The notes: generated by a model not told the origin, from the letters alone. Positions 11,145 through 23,261 are shown, numbered from the stretch's first letter. The stretch is DNA of 64,000 bases from Ottelia alismoides (GCA_037367405.1 JAZKJV010006950.1:186001-250000); one strand, 5' to 3'. Numbers and translations are program-made.

Positions 11145-14137
11145 TTTTTTAAAAAGAAGCGAGGGTAAGCTCCCGAGTTGGGAGTCACCGCATAAAAATT
11201 TTATAATTGAAAAAGACGATTACAAGAGACATTACCTGAGTTCCCAAAAGTTTAGGAGAGCACTACAATGGGGCACCACATTTTCCGAATAAAACATCTG
11301 ATTTTTAAAAACAAGCTCATTTGTAGCTAACCGTAAGGCCCACAGAACCGCAAAAGGTTTAGCCACGTTATCCGAGGAGTTGCTTCCAACTTGCCTTACC
11401 GACTCCCAGAAGTTTGAGGTCCCATCCTCAATCACCCAGGGGATATCCATTTCCCTCCATACCTTCATCGATGTCGTATGTCCGAAGAAGATATGTTCCA
11501 AAGACTCCAGTTGTGTCTCACACCTATCACATGTTGTATCTTGAAGGCCCAAAATCCTCTCCCTCCTAACCTTGTCGTAAAGCCAGTCTCTCCTCAAGCA
11601 CCAGAGGAATACCTTTACTCTGTTCGGAATTTTGCTTGCCCAAATAATATTCATGTCCTGGCAGAAGTGTTGATCTTGAACCTCATTGTTATTCCTAATT
11701 TCGCCATAAAAGTGTTTAACTGAGAACTTTGTTCATGTCTAAACATAGTGATCTCATACTTAAGAGAATTCGATTGGGAGTGGAACCTCATCCAATAATC
11801 TGGCCAGGTCATCATTTCTTCTTTCTGATAGAATTACCGAAAAGTGTGGAATCCATTCCTCTGAGTGAGCCAATTCCCGTAGACAAGCATCTTTTGAAGT
11901 TGCCAACGCACATAGTCTTGGGAAACGTGATTCTAGAGTACCTTCCCCTGACCAGTCATCCCTCCAAAATCTGAAGCTTATCCCATCCCCCAGCTTAGGT
12001 GTCAACCTATTTGACACAATAGTCAGAACTTCACGAACCCACTTCCATAGGGGTGACTCAAACCGAAAAGTCCCTACCGCTAATTCACCTCTCACCCCGT
12101 AGAGCTTCCTCAGTAATCTTGAAACCAGGTCCAACGATGGACCCCAAATACGCATAACCCACTTAGTTAGCAGTGCTTTGTTCATATATGCCAGGTATCG
12201 AACCCCCAAGCCTCCCTTCTCTCGGGATCTCATGATTTCATCCCATGCTACTAAATGCATCCCCGGCTTCTGTTGCTTCTCGTATGACCAAAAAAGTTCT
12301 CATCAGCTTTTTGATCTTCTTTCTTATGCTTACCAGCATCAACCTGGTTGAGAAGAAGAAAGTTGGGATGGCTGACAGAGTGTGTTTCAACATACCAGCT
12401 TTCCACCCTTGGAAAGAGAAACTGCCTTCCATCCAGCGAGTCTTTGTTCAATCTTCTGTATGATTGTATCCCAGCCCGCTATTCTGAGCTTGCCCATCAC
12501 CAACGGAAGACCCAGATAAGTAATCGGCAGGTTCCCCAACGGACAGCCAAGCAGGTCAGCTACCCTACTCCTTTCTTCGTTTGGTAACCCAAATGTGATG
12601 ACCACATATTTCTGCATATTTATTTCCAGACCCGACAAACTACTAAAGATGTCTAACACCTGAGATGATCTACTGCACCTTTCATCTGATCCACTAATAA
12701 AGAGCACAGTGTCATCTGCGTATTGGAGCAATGGCATAGATATCTCATCAAGACAGAATCCCTCACACCAGCTCCTGTCAACCACTCATTTGAACATAAC
12801 TACCAACGCATCTTCTACCAGAACAAATAACATGGGGGCCAAGGGACACCCCTGCCGCACACCTCTTTGAGGTTGGAAAAACCCCCCTCCTGTTTTCCAT
12901 TCACTAAGATTGAGAATGAAGATGTAGTGATACATCTTTTCATCCAACCGATCCAGCTATCTGCGAACCCCCTTTTTCTCAATGACATCTATAGGAAGCT
13001 CCAGTCCACGTAATCATATGCCTTAGCAAAATCAATCTTCCACATCACCCCTTTTGACCCCTTGTGCTTCCACTCTAAACAAATTTCTGATGCCATAACC
13101 AACCCATCTGTCAGTTGATGGCCTGGAATAAATGTCGATTGACCCTCCAAAACTATAAAATCCATAACCCTCTTAAGCATGTTCGCTGGTACTTTAGCCA
13201 CGATAAGATAGATCACGTTCGAAAGTGCGATTGGCCTGAAATCTTCTACTCTAGTTGGTTTATCTTTCTTCGGAAGTAGGAAAAGCAACGCCCTGTTGAC
13301 CTTGTCAAAACCCCTGTTCTCTTCCTTAAACTCATCAAGAACCTCTAAGATCTCAGCTTTTAGGAGTTCCCAAAACTCCCTGTAAAAGAAGATAGGAAAA
13401 CCATCTGGCCCTGGCGCCCCATCCAGATTTAGATCCCAAACTGCTTTCTTCACCTCGGCCTCTGTGAAAGGTGCCACCAGCTCTTCTGATTGCCTATGCG
13501 ACAAGGACTTCACTCCCCTACCGTGCCACCCCCACCCTTCCCCCTGCATTCTCGTGACATCTCCAGAAAGTGGCTTCTCAGAGCACTACCTATTTCTTCT
13601 TCCCCAGAGATCCTCATCCCCCCTACCTGATGGATGTAATTCCTTTTCATTCTTCCTGAAGCCAACATATGAAAAAATCTGGTATTTGCATCCCCTTCTT
13701 TGATCCATTTTTGTCTGGATCTCTATCTCCATTCCACTTCTTCCTTCCCGATCCTCTAGCATTATCTCCTCTAAAAATCTAGATCTCTCAGCTGACTCCT
13801 CCTGAACCAACCCTCTCAGGTCGTCAAGCTCATCCAAGCAAACCACCTCCTCCTGAGCTAGATCTCTCTTCTCCCTTCTCTTCTGTCTCAAATCTCTCCC
13901 GAAACCCTTCAGGAACGATCTAAGTAGTGTCAATTTAGCCTCCAAACACCCTACTGTTGATCCCACCAGACTCCAGCCTCTCCACCGTCAGCAAGCATCT
14001 CCTTGAAACCATCTTCCAATAGCCAAGACCGCTCAAAACGAAAGAAGAACCTGCCTCTTCCCTCTTCTATGAAAGACCACAGAATGGACGTATGATCTGA
14101 GTGCGCCTGCGGAAGGGCCCAAGCACGTGATAACAGG
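11145..14137 (-). mobile_element. 5'-truncated L1-like LINE (minus) inside the Copia solo LTR
   Basis: This non-LTR retrotransposon of about 3.0 kb reads right to left. The 3' end is a short A7 tail (T run at 11144-11150 on the + strand) after a short 3' UTR. The left flank AATACAT (11138-11144) and right flank AATACAC (14138-14144) look like a decayed target duplication. The sister Copia LTRs are continuous across this point. The 5' end lies inside the endonuclease domain, typical of incomplete target-primed reverse transcription. Confidence 0.92.
11229..14137 (-). pseudogene. LINE ORF2: endonuclease tail, RT and zf-RVT
   Basis: On the minus strand from 14137 down: the C-terminal piece of an APE-type endonuclease with the SDH catalytic motif (codons at 14092-14100) and a FFFRFERSWL segment; a charged inter-domain stretch (13586-13966); RT blocks APGPDGFPIFFY and FRPIALSN; motif A KIDFAKAYDYVDW (about 13000-13045); catalytic YADD (12711-12722); LPITYLGLPL (about 12520-12550); the post-RT region with REKGGLGVRYL (11760-12260); and a C-terminal zf-RVT with IPNRVKVFLWCLRRD and CDRCETQLESLEHIFFGH (11232-11654). 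The parts are in different frames with stops, so ORF2 is dead. The order and wording are those of plant L1 elements. Confidence 0.92.
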
Positions 14138-15031
14138 AATACACATACATCCTGCGTACTGGAAGACCAAGAATAAGCCCGAAGTATTAGATCTATTTTA
14201 CATTGTCTACTTCAGGGTTTATCATTGAGTTTCTCATTTAATCATGGGAGTCGGTATCGATCATATACTTTCCAAAAGCATATATCATACCTATGTTTTG
14301 ATCATATACTTTCCAAAAGTATATATCAAACCTAGAAATTCATTCAAGCTTCCAAAACGAGACGACCGTGCACGGAATAGGATTTCCAATATCTCATGAG
14401 TGAGCTCATGTCTTCCGATTCAGTAAATGAGCATGTATGATCCCTTTGAGAGATCGTATTACTCTTATGCCCTTACATGCACACCAGCACGTCGGTGTAT
14501 AGACCTTGATTAGTCATCAACCTATTGGTCTACCAAATATACATACTCAGACATATAGTATCACATGTGTCTCCAGTCAGAGGATGTGTGCATATATCGT
14601 GACGGCATACGACATAGTCTTTGGTTATCTCGATCTCAATAAGTCAACTCCTTGACCTAACTTATCTAACACCTTCGAATCTCTATTTCTATGCAGAGGA
14701 CTTACATCAAGAGGTCGGTTAGATATCAGCCTTCAGAGAAAGGATTGCCATCTCCTCCTCGGGCTGGAGATCATCTCTTAATAATCATTTGATGGTGCTT
14801 GATGAGTCCTCAATCTAACTCTTTAGATATTCATCCAAGAACCAACCTCTATGATTCAATAATTGAATCAACAACTGTATGATCATTAAGGTGGCCATAG
14901 TACATAACCCTAATTGTACTAAGGGACCGATTATGCAAATTAATTATTCTTCATTTCAGATCAGGGAATGATATTCGCACTAACATTTATTGCATAATGG
15001 CTCGTCGTGGGCTCGCATGTCCACCACAAGA

Positions 15032-16650
15032 ACACGAAGCACAGTTCAAATCCTGGCCGTCGATAAAGCCCCAAAAGTTGACTGTGGATTGAAGACCTAG
15101 ATATTATCGTAACCCTTTAAACACCATTCATCCATAGTCGTCCGATCAGAGTTGTAGAGCATCAGAGCCGCCCGAGACTCCACATCATTTAAGGGTACAT
15201 TTTCACCTTTACCCCTTGTCTTTATTTTATTTTTAAATAAGTCCCTATGATGACGCGTATCATTTTATCTTTATTTGAACAATTTCATATTATATCCTAC
15301 ATTTTAAATTATTTACATTTTAGTCATGTTTGAACTGCAACGCGTGCTTGGCACATGGTTTGTTGGGTTATTTACAATAAAAGCACAGTATCTTGTATGT
15401 AATTAATTAGATATTGGAATTATTTTAATTGTGTTCTAGTCCAATCCAACGGGGCGCACATGTCCGTACGCGTGCAATGTTGGGATTTTTACATATTTAG
15501 CCCCACTAGTTCTTTATTTCATATCTTTCAATCTGCAAAGATTAGTTAATTGCATTTAAGTTCATGTAAGTCTATTTCTTTTTTGCATAATAAAAATTAA
15601 ATAAAAAAATTAAAAATCTTTTTAAAAATTCCAAAAAATCATATGATCTCATGTTACATTCATCTTTCATTCACATTATATATTTTGCCTTTCCTTTATT
15701 TTTATTATTAATTAAAATTCAACAACCTCGTAAAAATGTCCTATTTTCATTAAATATTATTAAATTATAAAATTCCTTCTAAAATTTTACAAAAATTTAA
15801 GTTTGATGCTTTTGATTTATTTTAGTTTTTGGCCAATTTTGGCATTTTAATCGTAGAAATCATAAAATCACAAAACTCTTAAAAATATTAAAAATTCATT
15901 AAAAAAATCGATTAAAAATCCAAAAAAAATATTAAATCGATTTTTGGAAAATATAAAAATGTATCTTTCATTCAATATATATTTCATCTATTTTAGACAT
16001 TATTTGTTATTTAAAATTTCGAAAATATTCATTTTATTTTCTTTTTATTTGATTACTTATTTTCAATTTGTTTAAATGCCTTAAAATTTTTGGGAAAATC
16101 TATAAAAGTTATAAAAAAACATTAAAAATTTATCAAAAACTTAAAAAATAATTTTATGTAAATTTTCTAATCGTTTTTATATAATTGAAAAATACAAAAA
16201 AAGATAGGTTGAGTAGTTGCACAAAATTTTCTTTAATTGTCTCATTATTTTAAAAATAAAAAAATATTTTGCAAAATAAAATAGAAAAAAAAATAAAAAA
16301 ACAGAAAACCAAACTAAAAAACTATAAAATTAAAATTCCGTAAAAAATAAAATATTTAAAAAAATACAACAACCAAGCTTAGTGTGCATAGAGGACTTAT
16401 ATTAAAAATTTCTTTATTCTTTCATTGATTTTTCATTGTATTGAATAACCCTCGCAATTTTTGTAGCCTCCTTGAATTCGATCCTCTTAGCTATACATGT
16501 AAATTAAATAGCAAATTCTTTTGCTATATTTTCTTTACTGATTTTTGCTTGAGATTTAAAAAATTACGCTTGTTTGATGCTTCTTTGAGTTGTAATGATC
16601 TATTTTCATTTGTGATTAATTCATTGAAATAAAAACCCTGAATTTAGAAG
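15032..16650 (+). mobile_element. Ath1 3' LTR, second part
   Basis: The LTR resumes after the CAAGA duplication. It is AT-rich and non-coding. The segment 16440-16500 (GAATAACCCTCG..TTGTAGCCTCC..GAATTCGATC) aligns with 40899-40950 near the end of the Ath3 5' LTR, so the Ath1 LTR reaches close to its 3' end. Adding both parts gives an LTR near 3.9 kb. The exact end near 16650 is uncertain because the sequence passes into the GC-rich Ath2 LTR without a visible target duplication. Confidence 0.6.
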
Positions 16651-18985
16651 TTCAACCATCACCTTCACGGGAGTGTCATCCACCTTTACTTTTAAGCGCT
16701 TAAAGTCAAAGATCGAGCCTTGTTTGCTCGAGCCATTTTTCTACAAGAAGGAACACCTTGCTACAGCCGCAGTGGCACGTCGTGTGGTCGTCATCAACCA
16801 TCCGTGCCACTGTTGTACGCGTACTCCGAACACAGGCCACCCTCCATCGCAGCAGTAAAAAAAGAAAGAAAACGTAGCGCCTCCACCAGCGCGAAGCCTC
16901 CCACCTTCCACCTTCGTGGTGCCTCACGCAACCCGCCCCCTCCAGCGACAGCCTCCCTCGCATCCCGCGCCCACCTTCCCGCAGCCCCGCGCATCGCCCT
17001 CACCAGCAGCAGCAGCGACCACCTTTGCGGCTGCAGCCGTCCAGCGGCAGTCGCTGCGCACCCCTCCTGCCCGCAGGCTCCGCCGCCCCATGCGCACCTC
17101 CTGTCGCATCCTCCTCTGTGTCCGCTCACTGCCGCTCCAAGGTGCCGCCTCACTCACAGTCACTCCAACAGCAGCCGCTGCGCGCAACCAGTCGCCGCCT
17201 CCACCTGCGGTAATAGCAGTGCCCTGCACAGCCCACCTCCACACAACCGTCAACAGCGCACTCCGCGTGCTGCCCCGGTACTCACCAACCGCCACCTCGA
17301 GCTTGCCCTAGTGGTGGGTTCCATTTGGAGGGAACGGATCCTATGCGGTAGGGAGTTCCGCAGCAGAGGTGCTGTAATCCGATTTAGGCTATTTTTATGA
17401 TTTTAATTTCAAAATCTAATATTATAGATTGTATTTTAGTTTAATTCTCTACATATCCTTCAAATTTCATCCAAATCAGAACTTATTTGATATTTTATCT
17501 TAATGGTCAAACATTTGATCATAATCTAAGCAACTTAAATTCGATTTAAAAAAGATCTAAATGTTTGATTATTAAGATAAAATATCAAATAAGTTCGGAT
17601 TTGGACGAAATTTGGAGGATATATAGGAAATTAAACTAAAATACAATCTATAAGGTTAGATTTTGAAATCAAAATTATAAAAATAACCTAAATAAGATTA
17701 CAGCATCTCTGCTGCAAAACTCCCTACAACAGAGTATCTGTTTCCCCATTTGGAACCCACGTTACCAAAAGTCAATTTTTTTTGGAAAAATTGTTGCAGC
17801 ACCCTTAAAGGTATATATAATTAAATCAGCGCCCTTAGGCACAGCTTCTATTGTAGAATTTTATTTTATTCATTGTAAAGAGACCCCTGTCTTTGAGTAC
17901 TGATTCGAACCTTCACTTGTATTTTTTAAATTCTAAAAATGATTGTTGTTCTTTAACTAATTTTGGAAGTCGTGAATATTTATTTATAATTATGTAACTT
18001 TGTGTTGATTTACTAGAAAATTAAAGATTGAGATTCATTGGTATTTTACCTATTTATGATCTGAAAATAATATTGAGTCACTGAGTGCTGGAAAAAATCT
18101 CAAAAATTGAGGGATGGTGTGTGTATATGTGTTTAAACTTATTTCCAAATTTTATTGAAAATGGAGGTGATTTGTTCCGGAAATAATTAGTTGAGTGAAT
18201 TTTATAATTGATTTTTAATTAGGTCCACATAATATTTTACAGCAAACTTAAGTCTCATGGATTGCTATTAAAATATCTTTTTGAGATAATTTTGGTTTGG
18301 CATGAATTTATGTTGTGTATTTATTAGAAATTATTTAGTCAAATTCACTTTGTTCCATTAGAAAATTCATAAAAAATCAAATATTGCCAGAAAATTCTAA
18401 AAAATTTACAATATGTGCATATCATCATATTTGAGTTTCTATAAAAATTTCGTAATTTTTGCTTATTGTTTGTCTCTACTTAATTGTGGGAAAAGCCTTT
18501 ATTGTTATTGTTGTGTTTGCTTATTGTTTGCACAAAAATTTTCAAAAAATCCATAAAAACGTGCATTTTTCATTGTTGCATTTTATCCCCAATTTTTTTA
18601 AAAAAATTTGCATTAATTATTGCATAAGGTTTCAAGAAAAATACTACTTTGCTAATTTAGATCAATTTTGTATTAAATTTAAATTGTTCAAGTTTGCTTG
18701 TTTCTTAAGAAGCCAATTCATTCGCATTTGCATTGTCATTTCATATTGCATAAAAAATATCAAAAAAATCTCTTCAAAAATCGTGCATTCATTGATCTAA
18801 TTTGATCCTAAGTTGTTTCTTTGCTTACTTGAGTTGACCCTTAAGCTCGCTCCGGTCAAAAGTACATCGAAACGCACATTGTTTGTTTGATTGAATTATT
18901 AATTTGTGTGGTTATTTTTTATTGATCCTGATTGCCCAACTACAACATAAAAAGCGACAAATTAATTAGGATAATACATGGATCA
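16650..18985 (+). mobile_element. Ath2 5' LTR (5' end not resolved)
   Basis: A GC-rich, pyrimidine-rich block (16740-17310) resembles the GC-rich blocks of the Ath3 and Ath4 LTRs. It is followed by a foldback insertion (17314-17760) and AT-rich sequence. The 3' end just before the PBS resembles Ath4: GACCCTTAAGCTCGC, TGTGGTTATTTT and 'gattg..caactacaac' near 18830-18950 match 50080-50180. No TGATGAATC start is visible, so the LTR is either truncated or fused to the Ath1 LTR. The open frames in the GC block are compositional. Confidence 0.6.
17314..17760. mobile_element. Foldback (MITE-like) long inverted repeat
   Basis: Two arms of about 207 bases (17314-17520 and 17554-17760) are near-complementary over their full length, with a 33-base spacer. 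The ends read GTGGGTTCC on the left and GGAACCCAC on the right. Internal matched blocks include GTAGGGAGTT, GCAGCAGAG, GATTTCAAAATCTAA and TATTTGATATTTTATCTTAAT. There is no coding capacity and no clear target duplication. It could be a palindromic MITE or foldback element. A transcript through it would form a long hairpin. Confidence 0.85.
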
Positions 18986-18990
18986 CTAAA

Positions 18991-19008
18991 TGGCATCGTT
19001 AAGGTGGA
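18991..19008 (+). promoter_or_regulatory. Ath2 primer binding site (decayed)
   Basis: TGGCATCGTTAAGGTGGA corresponds in position and sequence to the better Ath4 PBS (TGGCGTCGTTGCCGGGGA at 50251), the tRNA-Asp-type primer site of Athila elements. It has several mutations. Confidence 0.7.
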
Positions 19009-20526
19009 CACGACTTGATTAGGATTTTTTATTAGATTTGATTTTACTGATTAAGTGAATTTTGAGCTATTAAAGTTAAGCCTTGTTTGTTTGAGTGTTT
19101 TTATTATTTTTATTTTAATTAGTTTCTTATCTTGTTGGCTAAATATATCTTGAACTATCTGACCATATTTGATTTGATCATGGCCTTGGAGTGACTCCCG
19201 AGGAGCTACACGGAGGTTTGAGCTTGGAGCACGAACCGAAGAGGGTCAATTCAACCATTTGGAGGGAGAATTAGCCAATCAGATAATTAGTTAATTAATT
19301 ACATTAATGAAATTATTCTTGTAATAATTGTAATAATTTAGGTAATTGCTTATTTCACCGACTCTTGTTTGAGAGCCCACATGTGAAAAGAGACTAGACA
19401 TTTTTTTCTTCATATGTGATTGTGTCGAGAGTGGTTCTCAACTTGAGTGACGAAATTAGGATAGGCACACGGTAATATATATTCAAATTTATATGTGACC
19501 TACATAATTTAGGCCACGCCTCTTAGAAGATTCATAATCTAATAAAATTCATAATGAGACACACATAAACATGTACTACTTTCCAAATATTAACTCAATT
19601 CTTCCCCGCTAATAGTATCATACTTAGGTGTTGTTTTTCTCGATATGGATGCATTTAGTGTAAATTTAAAGTTTTAGTTCAGCATCATACATGGAGATGT
19701 GATGGGAGTTGTTGTAAGTATACCTCCTTCGAGCATGCATCATAGTTTCTCGTTTGCATTCTGATTTCTGATTTCTCCCTTTATAACTTAGGATTAAAAG
19801 AAATTGGGACTGAACATTATGTGTGCATTGTTTTGCTCACATTTAATTTTCAAGTGACAACTAAAATTCTAAAATTAGGACTGAATTGAGCGGATGGATT
19901 AAAAAATTAAATAAAAATAATCTTGTTTTACGTGTGCATAAAACCCTCAATTGATCACATGTACTTACCTCCAGACATGTCAGGTGAGGACGCAGCCTCT
20001 AAGGATTAGAGCAAAAAATCCCTAGACTTGTGCCCTAAGCACTTGGACTCACTAGATCATATTATTGCTGCAAGCACTTGCCTCCGACCATTAGAAGAAG
20101 TAGTCACGTGTTAGAGTGGTGTGATTCGCCACTCAGACACAGAACTACCCTAGGGAGACTGCACCTGTGAGTAATGGATTAAAAGATTGTTTTACCACCA
20201 ACTAAAACTGATAAGATGATTTGGTTGAACCTTTACGGCCCTTACATGTTGAGTTGGTGAACATTCCAAAGTGGTTGAAATTGCGTTTGTATGACATGAG
20301 TTTACTCTGCACATTTAAGTGCACTGTAGGATAGTGCCCCATTGAATTTCATGTTCTAAACAATTCTTTTTGACATCGAAGATGATTAATTGGGGTATAT
20401 TTATTCAGTCTTTGTGAATGTCTTATTGAACCGTCCAAAGAGTACGTCTTCAAAGGTCCATTCACGATATGGCCCCTTGAGTCCAGGATCATTCACTCTC
20501 GGAATGGTCACACATCCACCATTCCT
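19009..20526 (+). other. Ath2 leader and start of gag region
   Basis: This is the untranslated leader between PBS and gag, parallel to 41144-42493 in Ath3 and 50269-51678 in Ath4. Shared blocks include GAGCATGCATCATAGTTT (19732-19749), an 'aattgggactg' block, and the pre-gag hairpin at 20223-20240 (GGTTG..CGGCC). The last ~150 bases before 20527 correspond to the beginning of gag. No intact ORF exists; 20390-20602 runs across the Copia junction and is an artefact. Confidence 0.65.
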
Positions 20527-21939
20527 TTATCTGTTAGACATGAGAGCCCACGGTGAGCTATTATGCAATAAATGTTATTGTGAATATCATTCCCTCATCT
20601 GAAATAAAGAATAATTATTTGCATAATAGGTCCCTTAGTACAATTAAGGTTATGTACCATGGCCATCTTAATAATCATACAGCTGCTCATTCAATTATTG
20701 AATCATAGAGGCAGGTGTTTGGATGAATATCTAAAGAGTTAGATTGAGGACTCATCATGCATCGTCAAATGATTATTACGAGAGGATCTCCAGCCTGAGA
20801 AGTATAAGGCAATCCTTTTCTCTATAGGCTAATATCTTATCGACCCCTTGATGTAGGTCCTCTACATAGGAATAGAGATTCGGAGGTGTCAGATTAGTTA
20901 GATTAAATAGTTGACTTAATGAGATAAAGAACCAAAGTCTTATGCCGTATGTTGTCACGATATAGGCACACATCCTCTGATCGAAGACAGATGTGTCACT
21001 ATATGTCTGAGTGTGTACATTTGGCAGACCAAGAGGTTGATTGCCTAATCAAGGTCTATACACCGGCGTGCTGGTGTGCATGCAAGGGCATATGAGTAGT
21101 ATGATCTCTCAAAGGGATCATATAGGTTCATTTAATGAACTGGAAGACATGAGCTCACTCATGAGATATTGGGAAGAATCAAATTCCGTACACGATCGTC
21201 TCTCTTTGGAAGCTTGACTAAATTTGAAGGTTTGATATATACTTTTGGAAAGTATATGATCAACACCTGGATATGATACATGCTTTTGGAAAGTATATGA
21301 TGGATACCAACTCCCAATGATCAGATGACAAACTTTATGATAAAATCTTAAAGTAGACAGTTAAAATAGTGTTATACTTTGGGTTTATTCTGGGTCTTCC
21401 ATTATGCATGATGTACATGTATTGGAAATACCTGAGGATGATGTGATCATAAACGATCGTATAATCATGATGCTTCCATTTCTAGGGAGTGATGAAATGG
21501 ATCTGGATTTTAGTTACTACTCTCAGTAGAGAAGTGATGTTGTCTTGGTCCAAATGTTGGACATTGATCTGAATGTGATTCAGATGCAATGAGAAGATTA
21601 GATTTGTTGTCTTGATTTAATCAAGCATCTATGAGAGGTCTGCAAGATCTGGATTTGTTATGTGATCTCAATATCCAAGTCACTATACATGGAAAAATAT
21701 AATTGCCATGTCCTTATCTCCAAGTATACGCAAACAAAGCGCGTTATCCTTGACAGAGCTTAAGGGTAATTTCATTATTGATATATGTATCCAAGCATTG
21801 AGAAATTTGATATTTAAATGTGATTTAATTATCATGAATAATATGAATTTGATTCATATTATAAGGAAGTTATCTTAGATAATTAAATGTAATTTAATTA
21901 TCAAAGATGCGAATAACGTGAATGTTATTCATATTATTT

Positions 21940-22058
21940 TTTTAAAAAAATAGTAGGCCCAGTAATTTCGGGGGTCCAGAACATCCCCATTGTGATTCAA
22001 ACCTAGGTCATTTAAAGTGGAGGCACGCTCTACCACCAGACCACTCCTTGGGTTCATG
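21940..22058 (-). mobile_element. tRNA-derived SINE in the Copia 5' LTR (minus)
   Basis: This ~119-base insertion is absent from the sister 3' LTR (compare 30020-30045). It is flanked by a 13-bp target duplication ATTCATATTATTT (21927-21939 and 22059-22071). On the minus strand it carries a pol III A-box-like TGGTCTGGTGG and, about 40 bases on, a B-box-like GGTTTGAATCA. It ends in a T7 run next to A7. The size and layout fit a short plant SINE. It is not a functional tRNA gene. Confidence 0.8.
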
Positions 22059-22680
22059 ATTCATATTATTTGGGCACATGAGAATAGAGATCCAAGATGA
22101 TTAAATGTGATTTAATTATCATGGATATGAATAATGTGGATAGCACTATCCATATTAATCATATATATTATAAATGTGATTTATAATATATAAGAGAGAG
22201 CATATTATGAATTTATATTTTTTTATTAATTATTGATGTGAATTGGATTCACATTAGATAATTAATTGTAAATGTAAATCACATTTTATTTTGGGTTGTG
22301 AATGTGATTCACATTTTTCCAATGGCAAGATTGCAATATTCATAAAATAATTATGAACTATTTTTTTAGAATAATTTACAACAATTGTTGTTGTAAATCT
22401 TGGAGATTTCCATGGAATAATGTAATCTCTTGAGATTAAATGAGATTGCCACCAACTCTCATATTATGGAAGCAGGCAATCTTCATTCCATAATCTCCAT
22501 GCCTGATTGATTTAATTTGGGATTAATTTATATTGATTTATCAATATATATTTAATATAAATTAAATTATTTATTTTTATATTTTTACAACAAAATCTTG
22601 GCCATTAAAGGAGCACAAATCAATCTCATCCAGTGATTTTGTGTAGTTCATCGATTATTATCCATGGACTCCCAAAATAC

Positions 22681-22688
22681 TATATAAG
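22681..22688 (+). promoter_or_regulatory. TATA box, Copia 5' LTR
   Basis: TATATAAG lies 60-70 bases before the CT-rich leader and is conserved at 30653 in the 3' LTR. It is the probable U3 promoter. Confidence 0.6.
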
Positions 22689-23261
22689 AAGAGGCGTACC
22701 TTGCTCTTCAAGTTACAACAACAAGAGGCAACATCCATATGCTCTCTCTCTCTCTACACACCATCTCTCCCTCTCTCTTGTGGCCGTCCACGTTGATGCC
22801 CTAGAGAGAGTCGCCATCGTCATAGCGTCGTCATTATGCTGTCAGATTGCTTGCTTTTGAATCTTCATCACCTTTTATGCGACTCACTTGTGAAAAAGAT
22901 GTTTGATCTCCTGTGACGAGATTAGGATATTCACCGCTTGGATCATCAACATGGATTGCGAGGAGTAGGTGTTTCATTAACGTGCTCGCAAGCGTCTTCT
23001 CCATCGCATCAGACTTGAGATAGGAGTTATCTTCATTTAGAGACTTGATCGCAACCACACTTCAAGAGGTAACTCTAATACTTGTTTTTGGTTTAGATGA
23101 AATGATCCAAGAAATATTTTTGGATCATGCGGTTTCATCGTATGAAAATTTTTTAAATTTTGTTGCCTCGAGCAACTAGTACGACTAGTCGCTCTCGATC
23201 GCATATGATGCGATCCTCAAGCTTCCATGATGCGCTTAAGGATCTCATCATATTCTTCAAG

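Larger units (their letters stand above)
9423..15026 (-). mobile_element. Copia solo LTR (minus), split by a LINE
   Basis: On the minus strand this is one complete Copia LTR, homologous along its length to 20532-23259 and 28634-31247. The two parts, 9423-11144 and 14138-15026, total about 2.61 kb, the size of the 3' LTR at 28634. It is flanked by a perfect 5-bp target duplication CAAGA (9418-9422 and 15027-15031). No internal Copia sequence exists between the duplications, so it is a solo LTR left by LTR-LTR recombination. The TATA region reads on the minus strand near 10020-10040. Confidence 0.92.
572..16650 (+). mobile_element. Ath1: decayed Athila-like Ty3/gypsy element (5' end outside window)
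   Basis: The + strand order is gag remnant, protease, acidic linker, RT, RNase H, integrase, a long non-coding 3' UTR, a PPT, and a 3' LTR beginning TGAATC at 7122. This order, the LPELKPLPPTLKYAFL-type signature before RT (degenerate here) and the lack of a chromodomain place it in the Athila group. The 3' LTR is split by a Copia solo LTR (9423-15026), and homology to the Ath3 LTR returns at about 16440-16560. The 3' boundary near 16650 is approximate. Every coding domain carries several stops or frameshifts. Confidence 0.85.
20532..23259 (+). mobile_element. Copia 5' LTR
   Basis: It starts TGTTAGACATG and ends ATTCTTCA directly before the PBS. It aligns end to end with 28634-31247. The main length difference is a SINE-like insertion at 21940-22058. 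AT-rich direct repeats of the AATTAAATGTGATTTAATTATC type occupy 21800-22250. The TATA box is at 22681 and a CT-rich leader follows. ORFs in it (20776-20973, 22633-22860) are not genes. Confidence 0.93.

Noticed and set aside
11478..12463. Plus-strand ORFs at 11478-11723, 11729-11974 and 12245-12463
   Set aside because: They are antisense shadows of LINE ORF2, whose RT and zf-RVT motifs are on the minus strand.
16720..17400. 226-codon ORF and overlapping ORFs on both strands in a GC-rich block
   Set aside because: Open in several frames on both strands at once, Pro/Ala/Ser/His-rich without a domain, and part of an LTR-like GC-rich segment. The low stop density is explained by composition.
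20390..20602. 70-codon ORF
   Set aside because: It spans the Ath2/Copia junction at 20531/20532, so it cannot be an ancestral gene.
22021..22058. Possible tRNA gene
   Set aside because: A and B boxes are present, but there is no cloverleaf of proper length. The target duplication and tail identify a SINE.
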